DNA of 64,000 nucleotides from Rhabdophis nuchalis (taxonomy: Eukaryota > Chordata > Lepidosauria > Squamata > Natricidae), in the NCBI GenBank assembly GCA_039707465.1, contig CM077647.1, forward strand, positions 46,588,110 through 46,652,109, written 5' to 3'. This document shows positions 34,040 through 44,740 of this stretch, one piece after another; the stretch's first letter is position 1, and each line of letters begins with the position of its first letter. A program made the position numbers and the translations under genes. Under the pieces are notes generated by a model. The model did not search any database. It had not been told where the DNA came from and was given only the letters and a program-made list of their open reading frames with translations.

Positions 34040-34984
34040 CTTTTCAGTTTTTAACCCCCTCATTGCTGCCATTGGAAGCCCAGCTATTCTCAAAGAAGAC
34101 TTTCCCTTGCAATTTGATTTTTATTCTCTGCACCTTTGTATCTGCTTCACATTGGAAATCAGGAGAAATAAAAGCTAATAATTTTAAAATGGTTTTCTAA
34201 AACTCAATATGATGAACTATAGGTGGATAGCAAAACTGAATCAGAAGAATAGCATTTCAGTGTGTTTTTGCTAAACTGAAAATATACTGACTAAAAAAAA
34301 GTCTCTGCTATTTATTTTTAAATCATAATTAAAGAGCAGTACAATAATTGCTACAAAAAGACTACTTATTATACATTCTACTAATGGAGAATAATGGGTT
34401 CTCTATATGGAGAAAACAAAAGCACAGTTGAGCAATATTCAGTCCAATTGCCATGATTTAAAATAGAGAGGGCAAAGAAAGAGCAAAGACAGCGCCCAGC
34501 TGTTTAATGATGCGAATTCTGCACACATTTTAAAAACTCTCTGAGAGTTTTCTAAAATAAAAGACAGTATTTCTAGAGTAGGAATATAACAACAAGGCAG
34601 AAAATACATGTTGTTTGTATACAATATGCAGTCACACAAAAGTAGCCAATGCCTCTAAAATATTTCTTGGAAGTTTGATAATATATTTATCTGAATATAA
34701 ATAATTTCAATATCAGATTAAATGAATAAATGCAGACTTTAAAAAAAAACACTCATAAAAAGATTTGTTGATATTCTAAATCATGGATGTCCAAACTTTT
34801 GGTTTGCTTTGGCCTCACTGTGGAAGAGAAATTGCCTTGGGTAGCTTATAAAATATACATATATTAATCAATGTTTATGTCAGAGCACCTGGTATACCTA
34901 AATATGGGAGGAAGGGAGCTTACTGCTACCCATTTTGCCTTTCAGCTCCAACCTAGGAGCCTTTCAGGCAGAAAACCATTTTGT
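34040..34984. other. Intronic, nothing recognised
   Basis: AT-rich; no supported gene or repeat. Confidence 0.4.
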
Positions 34985-35075
34985 GTGCATTTGTACTGAA
35001 TACCAGTAAGGGTATGGCTAACTGATGAGAGCTAAATAGTTCGAAATAGATCTTTCATAGCCTCTGTTTATTTAT
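34985..35075 (+). mobile_element. SINE 3'-part fragment
   Basis: AGTAAGGGTATGGCTAACTG and GAGAGCTAAATAGTTCGAAA, then ATAGATCTTTCATAGCC and a TTTATTTATTTAT tail, match the antisense of 44590-44675. Confidence 0.7.
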
Positions 35076-36005
35076 TTATCTGCCCTCCTGCCAACACACA
35101 TTGAGACCGACCAGAGAGGTAGGATGAGAACCACCGTAAACCCCCAACCCCTCCAGTCGGTGCAATGGGATACCATGGTCGATGGTATCAAAAGCCGCTG
35201 AGTGGTCTAACAGGACTAGGATAGAGGAATAACCTCTATCCCGCGCCCTCCAGAGATCATCCACCAACGCGACCAATGCCGTCTCGGTACTGTGACCAGG
35301 CCGGAAGCCGGACTGGCGTGGCTCTAGATAATCAATTTCCTCCAGGTGCCGAGGAAACTGTTGGGCCACCACACTCTCTACAACCTTCGCTAAAAAGTGA
35401 AGGTTGGAGACCGGATGATAATTTTCCAATAATGCTGGGTCCAGGGAAATCTTCTTAAGGAGAGGTCTCACCACCTCCTCTTTCAAGGCGGTAGGTAAAT
35501 ACCCCTCACTCAAGGATGCATTCACAATATCCTGGAGCCAGCCTCGTGTAACCTCCCAGGATGCCAGTACAAGCCAGGAGGGACATGGGTCCAATAAACA
35601 TGTGGTGGCCCTAAGTCTCTTTGACAACCTGTCCCCTCGGTAGTGACAAAGTCAAACTCCTCCCAAGATGTTGTCTCAAGACCAGCCTCGGACAGTCCGG
35701 CTGGAACACTTGTAGTGGAGGACAACTCGTTCCGAATCTGAGTGATTTTATCCTGCAGATACACTCCAAATTCCTCTGCTCGACCCTGCAAGGAGGCTTC
35801 CCACGGCCTCTGATGAAGGAGGGAGCGGGTCACCCCAAACAGGGTGGCAGGGCGGTTCTCTGTGAATGCGATGAGGGTGGCACAATACTCACGTTTGACC
35901 ACTCTTATCGCCACTAAGTAAGTCCTTATATGGGCTCTTACTAGTGTTCGGTCAGCTTTGGATCGAGAGGATCTCCATCTACACTCTAGGCGTCTCTTGT
36001 GGCGT
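35076..36005 (-). mobile_element. L2 LINE internal fragment, antisense
   Basis: The minus strand encodes L2 reverse-transcriptase sequence: VVRPLLKKISLDPALLENYH, FLAKVVESVVAQQFPRHLEE, RQSGFRPGHSTETALVALVD and ILVLLDHSAAFDTIDHG (35627-35076), preceded by the upstream linker with ATLIAFTENRPATLFGVTRS (36064-35522). A frame change separates them. Both element ends are missing; it abuts half of a hAT palindrome at 36006. Confidence 0.92.
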
Positions 36006-36048
36006 TGGAGTCCACCAGTCTTAAGAGAGCCAACTTTGCAGACCCCTG
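36006..36048. mobile_element. Half of a CAGGGGTCTGCAAA hAT palindrome
   Basis: GTCCACCAGTCTTAAGAGAG then AACTTTGCAGACCCCTG matches the right arm of 27837-27971. The left arm is missing and L2 sequence lies in its place. Confidence 0.8.
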
Positions 36049-36349
36049 AACTAAACCTATACAAGAAATTGCTGTGTATATATCAATACCACAAAACTGA
36101 TGTGAATCCTGAAGTCTTTTATTTATCAGTCTTTAATCCACTTAATTTTGGATAACAAAACGATCTTCTTCTATTGGATACTATTGGGGGAGAATTATAC
36201 TGATTTAACTTTATTCTCTTGGAATATCTCGGGAAACAATTTTTTTCAAAAGTTTTTCTCCCTGGAAAACTTTGGAGATTATATTTTTGTTCATTTTAAA
36301 GGAATCTAATTTCAGAATGACCATGTCCCAAAGGAATTTTAAGAAATAT

Positions 36350-36840
36350 GACATTCACTTTTAGGGCCTATAATGTATTTATTCACATTATGTTTCTATC
36401 ATGCTGCATGAGTTCAACAGAGCCAAAAGTGATTTGCTGCCTATTTTCATTTGTATTCAGTGTCCGATACATATCACTACAGTGTCCAAGCAATAGTCAG
36501 TCAGTGGCTCTGATACTGATTTTCCATTATGTCAATATCCTGGTGAAACTGATTGCACCTAAACCTTTGGGAAAGATGTCCAAGTACAGATGCAGAAAAT
36601 AAATCTTCACTTGCATTGTACTTCATGGTCTTATATGCTGTAAGCTTTTCAACCAGCTGAATGGAATTGGTGCTCTGTGGATGGATGCCAAGAAAACTCA
36701 ATAAAACCCATTACTTTCCAAGCAATTTCCCCTGGCCCCACTAACAGATCCTTGAACTGCTTGACATTGATGATGCATCTGATCTGATCTTTAGCATCAA
36801 AATTTAATAAATAAATAAATAAATTCCAAGCAACAAAATC
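36350..36840 (-). pseudogene. Degraded ORF of unknown mobile origin
   Basis: The minus strand 36701-36501 encodes about 66 residues including QLVEKLTAYKTMKYNASEDL and RCNQFHQDIDIMENQYQSH. The HQDI..ME..YQ signature resembles a protein family that recurs in repetitive copies in invertebrate genomes; I recall this only loosely. Downstream the frame decays. An AATAAATAAATAAATAAAT run ends the block at 36806-36825. No function is assigned. Confidence 0.35.
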
Positions 36841-38400
36841 ACAAAATCACTGGTGAACTGGATATGCATCAACAACAGTTCCATATTTCTTTTATGTACG
36901 CAGCACAGTCAATAGATAGTATTATTAACTTAGATTTATATAAAATGGTATGTGATAGGTTCAATTACAGGCTACTTTTGTGATAAGTACCAAAAATCAG
37001 TAAGATATAGCCTAAAATGTTCAGAAAGCAAAATTTTTGTTGTCCTAGTCCCTCTCAAACTGATGAAATACCAAAAGCAAATGATTTAGCTAATTCATAT
37101 ATTTGCAAGGAATTGAGCAATTAGGCTTTATAAATACATACTTTACTTAAATTATGATTGTCACATAGTTTTTACAACTATTTCAAGTACTGGATTTTCT
37201 AGCACCTAAGAGCAACGACAGGATAATGGCCAATCTAACATTTAAAATTATATTTCACACAATTCTTTTAAAGCGCAGAATCCTACTATATCTAAGCATC
37301 ATGGCCTGAAGCAATGCCAAGAATATGAGGAATCAACTGACATAATGCTAACAGGGAAATTTTCCCTGTGCTGATGGTCATAGGAAGCTTTCGATTTGGA
37401 TGTAAAAGATTTGGATGACAAACTTTATGTTAAAATCAGGTGAGGAAAAAGAAAACCACTCTAAATAGTGCAGAGCATGGCAACTGGGGATTTTCTGTAA
37501 CATTTTCAAAACAATTCAGTTTGTTCCTGTCCCAGGCTTTATCACAGTGCTGCAAAATTCCATGAGGCTCAACAAAAGAAATTAAGTACCATCAATATAT
37601 TACTGATACAACTGGAAGAAGCTGCCTGTAAAAAAAAATATGGAATAAGCCTAAAAAGTAAATGATTAAATGAAGTGAACAGCTAAGAACATAAAAGCAG
37701 ACCAAATAATTTTGAAAATAAAATGTATTTTAAAATTCTGTTATTTGGAGCACCTTTTATTGCTGTACAAGGATGATGGAAGAAATGAATACAGCTGATT
37801 TAGAAGAAGATATCTGCCAAAAAGTACATAACAATAGCAGAATATATACAATAAAAGGAGCATTTAAACCATTCTAATAACTGAGAAAGAAAACAGCAAT
37901 TTAAAATTTGCCATGAAATCTATTAGATCTGCCCAGGATTGAATATAACAGGACAAATGCAAGTAATAATAATTTTTCTAGTACAAACTCCTTTTCCCCC
38001 CAAATAGAATGCTGATAAAGACTTTGCTTAAACAGGCATGTACTAGACTTAAATTATATGTTAAATGAAGATTTAAAATACAAGAGTCTCTTGCTAATCT
38101 ATATTTTCAAGAGAGCTGATGACTACTACTATTGTAAAACTTTTAGTAGATCAGTCATTAGTAGATCAGTCTCCCTTATCTTTTTTATCTTTTTGAATAG
38201 TTGCAATTTTGAAGCATATTATGAGTACTTTCACAAAAGGTCTACTAAGAAGTCCCTTACTAATTTGCCAAAGATTTGCACAAATTGACCACAGCATTCT
38301 CTATCACTTCTCATAGCCTTCCTGGGCTTTCTACTACTATTGCTTGCTTCTGTTTTCCACATAAGTAAGCAAACTTCCCAACAAAACCAAAAGTTGTAAT
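36841..38400. other. Intronic/intergenic, nothing recognised
   Basis: AT-rich with no supported feature. Confidence 0.4.
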
Positions 38401-38407
38401 TGCCTAT

Positions 38408-38547
38408 GACTATGATGGCAAACCCATGGCAGGTGGCACACAGAGCCATTTCTTAGAGCATGTGAGGGGTTGCCCTGTCAGCTCCAGTGCAGCTGATTTC
38501 AGCCTTTATTTTTGGCTGTTTTTTGCCTCCTAAGGTTTCACTGAAGC
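38408..38547 (+). mobile_element. hAT-type fragment
   Basis: GATGGCAAACCCATGGCAGG then TGGCACACAGAGCC is the same terminus as the antisense piece at 24715-24785. Its right end is not definable. Confidence 0.5.
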
Positions 38548-38555
38548 GTCTATAG

Positions 38556-38663
38556 CAGGGGTCCCCAACCTTTGCAACTTTAAGTATGAAGGACTTCAGC
38601 TCCCAGACAATTCTGGGAGCTGAAGTCCTTCAGACTTAAAGTTGCAAAGGTTGGGGATCCCTG
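38556..38663. mobile_element. Palindromic hAT MITE (CAGGGGTCCCCAACC type)
   Basis: CAGGGGTCCCCAACCTTTGC pairs with GCAAAGGTTGGGGATCCCTG, and the 108 bp fold into a hairpin. It is flanked by GTCTATAG (38548-38555) and GTCTAGAG (38664-38671), an 8-bp duplication with one difference. The right duplication is also the left duplication of the next element. Confidence 0.93.
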
Positions 38664-38671
38664 GTCTAGAG

Positions 38672-38866
38672 CAGCAGTTCTCAACCTGTGGGTCACGACC
38701 CCTTTGGGGGTCAAATGACCCTTTCACAGGGGTCACCTAAGACCATTGGAAAACACATATTTTCGATGGTCTTAGGAATCGAAATACCAATTTTATGGTT
38801 GGGGATCATCACAAGATGAGGAACTGTATTAAAGGGTCGTGACATTGGGAAGGTTGAGAACCACTG
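38672..38866 (+). mobile_element. SPIN non-autonomous hAT element
   Basis: Starts CAGCAGTTCTCAACCTGTGG and ends AAGGTTGAGAACCACTG. The interior has GGTCACGACCCCTTTGGGGG, CACAGGGGTCACCTAAGACC and AAAACACATATTTTCGATGG, as in the SPIN family known for near-simultaneous horizontal transfer among tetrapods. 195 bp. Flanked by GTCTAGAG (38664-38671) and CTCTAGAG (38867-38874). Confidence 0.93.
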
Positions 38867-38879
38867 CTCTAGAGGGCAA

Positions 38880-40081
38880 AAAAACAAACCAACATGCAGG
38901 AGACTCCTTAGCACCACGGTCCCCTTTGTGTTGCCTCAGGAACGAGGGGAATGAGGAACAGCAGCAGTTGCTGTATGAAGGGACTCTTACAGAAGTTACT
39001 GCTACATGTCCCTCAAATAAGGACTATATGAACTCAACTGCATTTTATCCCCCTCTCTTCTTTCAACAGCATTTCTGTTAAAGCTATTCAAAATATAATA
39101 GAAAATATTAAAGAAGTAATAAAGGCAGCCCTAATGCACTATTTAATTATTGTTCTGAGGTATATTGAATTAACTTGAGTGAAATACCGAGGTTTATCAA
39201 ATTTTGGACAATTTACCAAAAGAAACTAAGTTTAACCCTTATAGCCCCAAATCTTAATCTAATATATACCATCCCCAATTTACCAGTTTTTCCATAACCA
39301 AGTTCTACATATTTAATTGCTATAGCAAACCCGCTAACACCTGAGTTGATACAGCTGTCACATAGATTTAAACAAAATGGCTACCACTTGGACTACTTTG
39401 CTTATCTTATTGTCACCATATAACAATATCATGGATAATTTTACCTGTGGCACTTTAGATGCTGCCAAACTTCAACAGCATGTCCCCCGATAAAGAAAGG
39501 TGGGAGTTATAATTCAATAATATATTAATGACCATAATCTTAAACCCAACTGTTTAAGACTCTGCCTTATCAGATGGAAAAATGAAAGGGAAGAATTTTT
39601 AGAATTTTGCATTGCATTCTACAATTGTTACATGTATGAGAAGATTTTATTCAAATAAGATCAGAATCCAAGTGATTTTAGCTAACCATGAAAGAGCTAA
39701 GTAGTGTTGGATCTGATTAGAACCCAGATAGGTCTTTTCTAAAATTCCTGGAACTTTACCTCAATCGCAAATCACTTCAGGAAAGCCAAGTAGCCAAGAA
39801 AATTATATGGGCATGTCCAAATGCATATTTCTAAACCTGAAGAAACTAACTCACTTCTCTTTAGTCACCATGGTATTTGTGAATACCTATCTTCCCCATC
39901 ACTAATATCACTCAGATTTTCCAGCTCACAAAAGTAGTTTTTCAGGAAATGAAAATGATTTTCAAAGTGGAAAAAATTAAGAAGGGTTGGTTTACCAGTG
40001 TGATTTATTTTACAGTTATAAACATTTAGTTCAAATTATCTCCAATTTCATTTTATTTGAACATATTGAATCAAAAATAGC
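38880..40081. other. Unassigned sequence
   Basis: No gene or repeat recognised; ordinary AT-rich DNA. Confidence 0.4.
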
Positions 40082-40089
40082 TGGTAGAG

Positions 40090-40223
40090 CAGGGCTGTCA
40101 GACTCACATCCTGTGGGCTGGATGCTTTAGGCACTGGCCGTTCCCACTCCCAGTTTAGTGAAGGGGAAAAAGTCACGATACATCATGTGACAAAGCCGTG
40201 ACAATGCGAGTTTGACACCCCTG
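40090..40223. mobile_element. hAT MITE (CAGGGCTGTCAGACTC type)
   Basis: Ends CAGGGCTGTCAGACTCAC and GCGAGTTTGACACCCCTG are inverted repeats (15 of 18). Flanks TGGTAGAG (40082-40089) and TGGTAGAA (40224-40231) form the 8-bp duplication. A partial relative is at 59960-60055. Confidence 0.9.
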
Positions 40224-40231
40224 TGGTAGAA

Positions 40232-41342
40232 CATACTGTCACGTACAGCAGATTCCAAGACAAGGTTTAATCCTGTATGTCCTAAGTGATATTACATTTC
40301 CCCAATATTGTACCTAGCAAAAATAAAAATTTTATGTATTAATCACCTAAAGCATTTTTCATTGCCTTGTGTTAAAATTGAATGCACACATGAATTTTGT
40401 AAGTGCGCCATATTTAGTATTCCACAACCTAATGTCTTCCAGACTATTAGACTACATATCATAACAACTCATTCAGCATGTCATGTGGATTATAGGAGTT
40501 GCAGTTCAACTCATTATAAAGCATTGGGTTGGTGGGCTTTGATGTCTTATGGTAACCAATTTAAAGCAGCCTTTTTTACAATGGGTTTTCTTTAGGTATT
40601 TATATACAGCTTTTTAATGCAATAAACTCAAAGTAAATCTTTCTTAGGCAAATATTTAGAGAACTGGGCATAAATGGCATTCTAAAAATATATCAATTTG
40701 TGTGGGGGGGGGGGGAATTGGGTGGTCAATTTTTCTGAATTTCTCTACAGGAGAAGGAATTATCCAACAATTTCCCAATGGCAGGACTCCCAGGGGTTAA
40801 TGCAATCTTCTATCTTCTATCAATCTTCCTTGAGATTTAACTAAATGATGGGAAGTTAGAGAAATCAAGGAAGAAATGATTGTACCATGAAATATAAGAA
40901 CCTACAACTACTACCCCATCATTAAGTAGCAGAATGCTCTATAAAGATTCACCAAGACTATCTTCTTCCTTGGAAAGTTTTCTATTTTTCCTCAATTAAG
41001 TTGAATATGCATTGACAAGAAAAATATTACAGGAATATTGTTACCATTGATTAATTTAATATGGTTACGCAAGCCCAAAAATTCTGGGTAGTTTATAATA
41101 TTCAGTTATGCAATTAAAAACTATGAGAGTTCTTTGAAAATTCCAAAATGTTTGCAAAGGCTATCTTGTTTATCAAATGGTATATTATTATATATTTATA
41201 TAAAAGTGTAGAACCTTACAGGAAAATGTATCTTGTTTTTTTTTAATAAAGTACATCCACCTCATTGTTATTCATTAATAAATGTATTCATCTTTAAGAA
41301 ACCAATAGCAGTTTCTGCTAGAAAACTATTTCTCTGGCCATT
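40232..41342. other. Unassigned sequence
   Basis: AT-rich, with a 12-base G run near 40704-40715. No gene seen. Confidence 0.4.
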
Positions 41343-41350
41343 ATCTAAAG

Positions 41351-41693
41351 CAGGGGTCCCCAATCTTTTTGGCACCAGGGACAGGTTTCATGTTAAAAAA
41401 ATTCTGCGGACCAGTGACCATGGCTCGGCTGGCGTAGAGGGAGAGCGGGGGGAGGGGGAACATGCGCGCATGGGGGGGTGAGTCGGTTCACTCGCCCCTC
41501 TTGGGCCCCCAACGGTGGGAGCAACTGCGCCTGCGCTCTCCCGCCTCTGGCGTGCGCTCTGCCCAGGGGGCTGCCCCTTCCTCCCTCCTCCTCCTCTCTG
41601 GCCCTTTCTAAGAGTTGTGCCACTCACTGCGGCCCGGTTCCTGTCAAGCGACGGACCGGCACCGGTCCGCGGCCCAGGGGTTGGGGACCCCTG
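41351..41693. mobile_element. GC-rich hAT element (CAGGGGTCCCCAA type)
   Basis: Ends CAGGGGTCCCCAATC and GGTTGGGGACCCCTG are inverted repeats. Subterminal GGCACCAGGGACAGGTTTC and GACCGGCACCGGTCCGCGG sequences are present. Flanks ATCTAAAG (41343-41350) and ATCCAAAG (41694-41701). The GC-rich interior gives open frames on both strands that are not genes. 343 bp, no transposase. Confidence 0.9.
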
Positions 41694-41701
41694 ATCCAAA
41701 G

Positions 41702-41836
41702 CAGTGTTTCTCAACCTTGTCAACTTGAAGATGTCTGGATTTCAACTCCCAGAATTCCCCAGCCAGCATTCGCTGGCTGGGGAATTCTGGGAGTTAAAGT
41801 CCAGACATCTTCAATTTGCAAGGTTGAGAAACATTG
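41702..41836. mobile_element. Palindromic hAT MITE (CAGTGTTTCTCAACC type)
   Basis: CAGTGTTTCTCAACCTTG pairs with CAAGGTTGAGAAACATTG, and the core folds around CATTCGCTGG. It begins directly after the duplication ATCCAAAG (41694-41701) that also ends the previous element, and is followed by ATATAAAG (41837-41844). 135 bp. Confidence 0.92.
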
Positions 41837-41844
41837 ATATAAAG

Positions 41845-43090
41845 CTTCCTGTACCGAGGGTTACACACACACATTTAGCAATAGTTTTATTTCCTTGATT
41901 AATGTTTTCCAACCAATCAATTCAACTTAATTCATTTGAAAGGCCTAGCTTACATAGTATTGTTTATATTAAAATGTTTATTTTACCTATTTCCCGCGCA
42001 GAATATTATAGGCCATAATGAATTATTATGACATACAGCTTTATTTGCATAGCTGAAAGACACAGTTGAATATTACTTTTCTTTCAAGTGGGAACTACCT
42101 GACTACTCATTTAACACCTGTTATTTGCCCTGGGCTACCTAGCAAACTCATAATCAGGATATTATAGTATGGTATTTGGCTTTAAAAAACTTAATAAGCC
42201 ATAAACCTGTAAGCCACGTATAAGCAAATGCTACCACAGTCAATAAGCATTCAGAATCTGATTTACAGAAACAAACATACAAGAAAATAAAACTGTAACA
42301 GGAACAGAAGCCCATCAGCTGAAAATGCCCCTTTTATATTTGTAACTCACTTTTGCTTCCCAAAAACTCTGAATGGCGGATGTTGTTCTCCCCCAGCCCA
42401 CCTTGCCCTTGCCCATGTGATCCTCACATAAGCAGAGTTTGGGCGAGAGTTGCTAACTAGTTTACACCCCCCCCCCCCCAGGGAACTTCGTGGCAAAGTA
42501 GCGCCTAGGATTTAAGCGACTGCGAAGAAATCAGTTCATTTCTACCGTCCATTTCTACCGCTAAAACTTTTATTATTTATCCTTGCAAGCAGAAGAAAAA
42601 TTGTGCTCTTCATGCCATAGATCGACATCCACTGCACGACCCACAAAAGTATATCAAATTGGAACGAGAAAATAAGCTACTAAATGTGTCGTACATTATG
42701 CCATTCTGGATAATAGTTTTAAAAGTGAGCTCTACAAAACAAAGGAAAAAGGACTCCCACGCTCGCCAGGATGAGAATTTCAAATGTGTGAGCAACTACA
42801 AACTCTACTGTAGTATTTTCTGCTAAATGTTGATAACTTCACAAACCAAGAAGAAACCGAGAGCAAGACTTCATTAACACATAAATCTTTACAATAGAAA
42901 CTAGGGTGCGATAATATGGTTGCACACATGCTCGAGGAAAGACCGGAGCTAAGAGCTAAATTTCCCAAAAGCCAAGCTTAAGACTTGGGCACCCACCCCG
43001 TGACAGAGCTGCGCCACACTCTTCTCAGTCTACTCCTATCTTAGCTATTTCTCATTTAACATTTGAAACGTTCAATTTAAACAAAACCAT
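41845..43090. other. Probable MACC1 5' intron, unassigned
   Basis: Contains a C13 run at 42467-42479 and some CpG-bearing sequence, but no gene I can support. Confidence 0.4.
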
Positions 43091-43420
43091 ACCTTTCTCG
43101 TCCCCCAAATCTGCAGAGGTCAATTATCCTGAAGCATCACTTTAGAAACTTACAAGTGATTCAGAATTCTTGATAATCCCGCGCGAGGTTCCTAAATGTA
43201 CAATCGATTGCCTTCCTAATTAGAAGCAACACCTCGTCTTGTGGCGGCAGCGCCTTCTGGAAAACTGAGTCCTACAACCGTTTCCGAGCGCCCAATGAGC
43301 CAGGCGTTTCGGAGAGCTTGAACTACACTACCCATAAACCCATTCTCTTCACCTGAGCTTCCAAATGAAACCAGGAGAACTGGTTTGATTACTAGAGTTT
43401 CACCTTGGGCCGGAAAGAGA
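43091..43420 (-). promoter_or_regulatory. Candidate MACC1 promoter and non-coding first exon
   Basis: A locally CpG-containing block in an otherwise CpG-poor area, with GCGCGAGG, GGCGGCAGCGCC, a CCAAT box in GCGCCCAATGAG (43288-43299) and GAACTACACTACCCATAAAC (43320-43339), resembling the ZNF143/Staf site. On the minus strand AGAAAG followed by GTATGG places a plausible splice donor after 43093. It lies 11.8 kb upstream of the MACC1 start-codon exon, where a leader exon is expected. A divergent transcript is also possible. No TATA box is evident. Confidence 0.45.
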
Positions 43421-44239
43421 AGACGAGGAGAGAATAGTTCAGTTTACATTTTGTTTTGTGTGGAGTTTGTTTAGTTTAGCCAGGCTTTATCTCAATGAGT
43501 ATTTAACTATGTATGTATTCTTACGCTAGTCTATAGCCATTTTTCTCAACCTTAACAATTTTTAGGATATAAAAAAGCTAGGGAAGATGGAAATTAACAT
43601 TTGCCATTACAGAATCTAGATTTCAAAAATGTATGAAATATAAGATCTTTTATTTTTTCAAATTATCTGATAAACTTTGAACTTCCAGCAAGCAGGCAAA
43701 TTGGGGTAGACCAACAATTGTAGAAGATAACATTAGAAGGGGGGGACCTTGTCAATCTCTCTGATTTATTGGAGCTGGTGGGGAATAATGCAGGCACCAG
43801 GAATATTGTTGTGATTGCATCATCCCCTTATTATTTTTAATTAAATTGTAGTTTATCAGGATTTCCCGCAGGTAGTTGTAGTCCAAATCAACATATTTCT
43901 AGGCAGAGCAACATTACAATTTTTGGAAGGCTGTATGCACATGCATCTTTGTAGTATCATTTGTATAATAATTCAGATATACATTATAAGGTTATTCCTT
44001 GGACCAATGTACTATTGCAATCAGATACATAATAAGAAATAGCATCTTATATTTTATATCCTGCCTTTTACTTTTCATAACTCAAAATAGCACACATGGT
44101 ATTTTGTTTTGCTTTGCATTTGTTCCACAACTAGGAAAGAAAGAGAGTGATCTACGTCATCCATCCAGTTTCATGCCAAGAGACCATAACTCCATATTTG
44201 CTGATTTCTAGTGTGGCTCCTAAATCAAACTGATATAGT
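43421..44239. other. Unassigned flank
   Basis: AT-rich. A short hAT end-like piece (TTTTTCTCAACCTTAACAAT at 43540) is present; nothing else is recognised. Confidence 0.4.
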
Positions 44240-44580
44240 GATTTTAGTGTGCGTGTGTATTATCAGCACAAAAATGTAACACACACACACACGTACATAC
44301 ATACATACATACATACATACATGTGTGTGTATCAGCACAAAAACGTATCAGAGCGTGAAATAGAGCGTGTAGAGCGTGAAATAGATCTATACTAGTCTCC
44401 CTTATTTATTTATCAGCACAAAAACGTATCACATACACACACGTGTGTGTGTGTATTTATCAGCACAAAAAAGTATCACACACACATATTCTATTTGTAG
44501 AAAATATATGTGTGTGTGTGTATCAGCACAAAAATGTATCACACGTATCACACATCATATATGTGTATGTGTGTTAGGTT
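44240..44580. repeat. CA/TACA microsatellite with a repeated TATCAGCACAAAAA unit
   Basis: Five copies of TATCAGCACAAAAA followed by A/C/T-GTATCA-like sequence (about 44262, 44330, 44412, 44458, 44520) alternate with CA/TG and TACA runs. The unit resembles the antisense tail of the neighbouring SINE. Confidence 0.88.
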
Positions 44581-44740
44581 TTGAGCTGATAGATAAATAA
44601 ATAAGGAAGACTAGGATAGATCTATTTCGAGCTATTTAGCTCTCATCAGCTAGCCATACCCTTACTGTGATTTTAACCGGGGCTATATTACATGTTAGGC
44701 CGATGTTTTAGCCACTAAGCCACCAGGTTCTCCTCCTGAT
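44581..44740 (-). mobile_element. tRNA-derived SINE
   Basis: Minus strand: AACCTGGTGGCTTAGTGGCT head with an A-box-like TGGCTTAGTGG, then ACATCGGCC and a decayed B box, body AGTAAGGGTATGGCTAGCTG and tail with TTATTTATTTATCTATCAGC. Related fragment at 34985-35075. Confidence 0.75.

Noticed and set aside
41388..41837. Open frames on both strands, 111-119 codons
   Set aside because: They lie within a GC-rich non-autonomous hAT and its palindromic neighbour.
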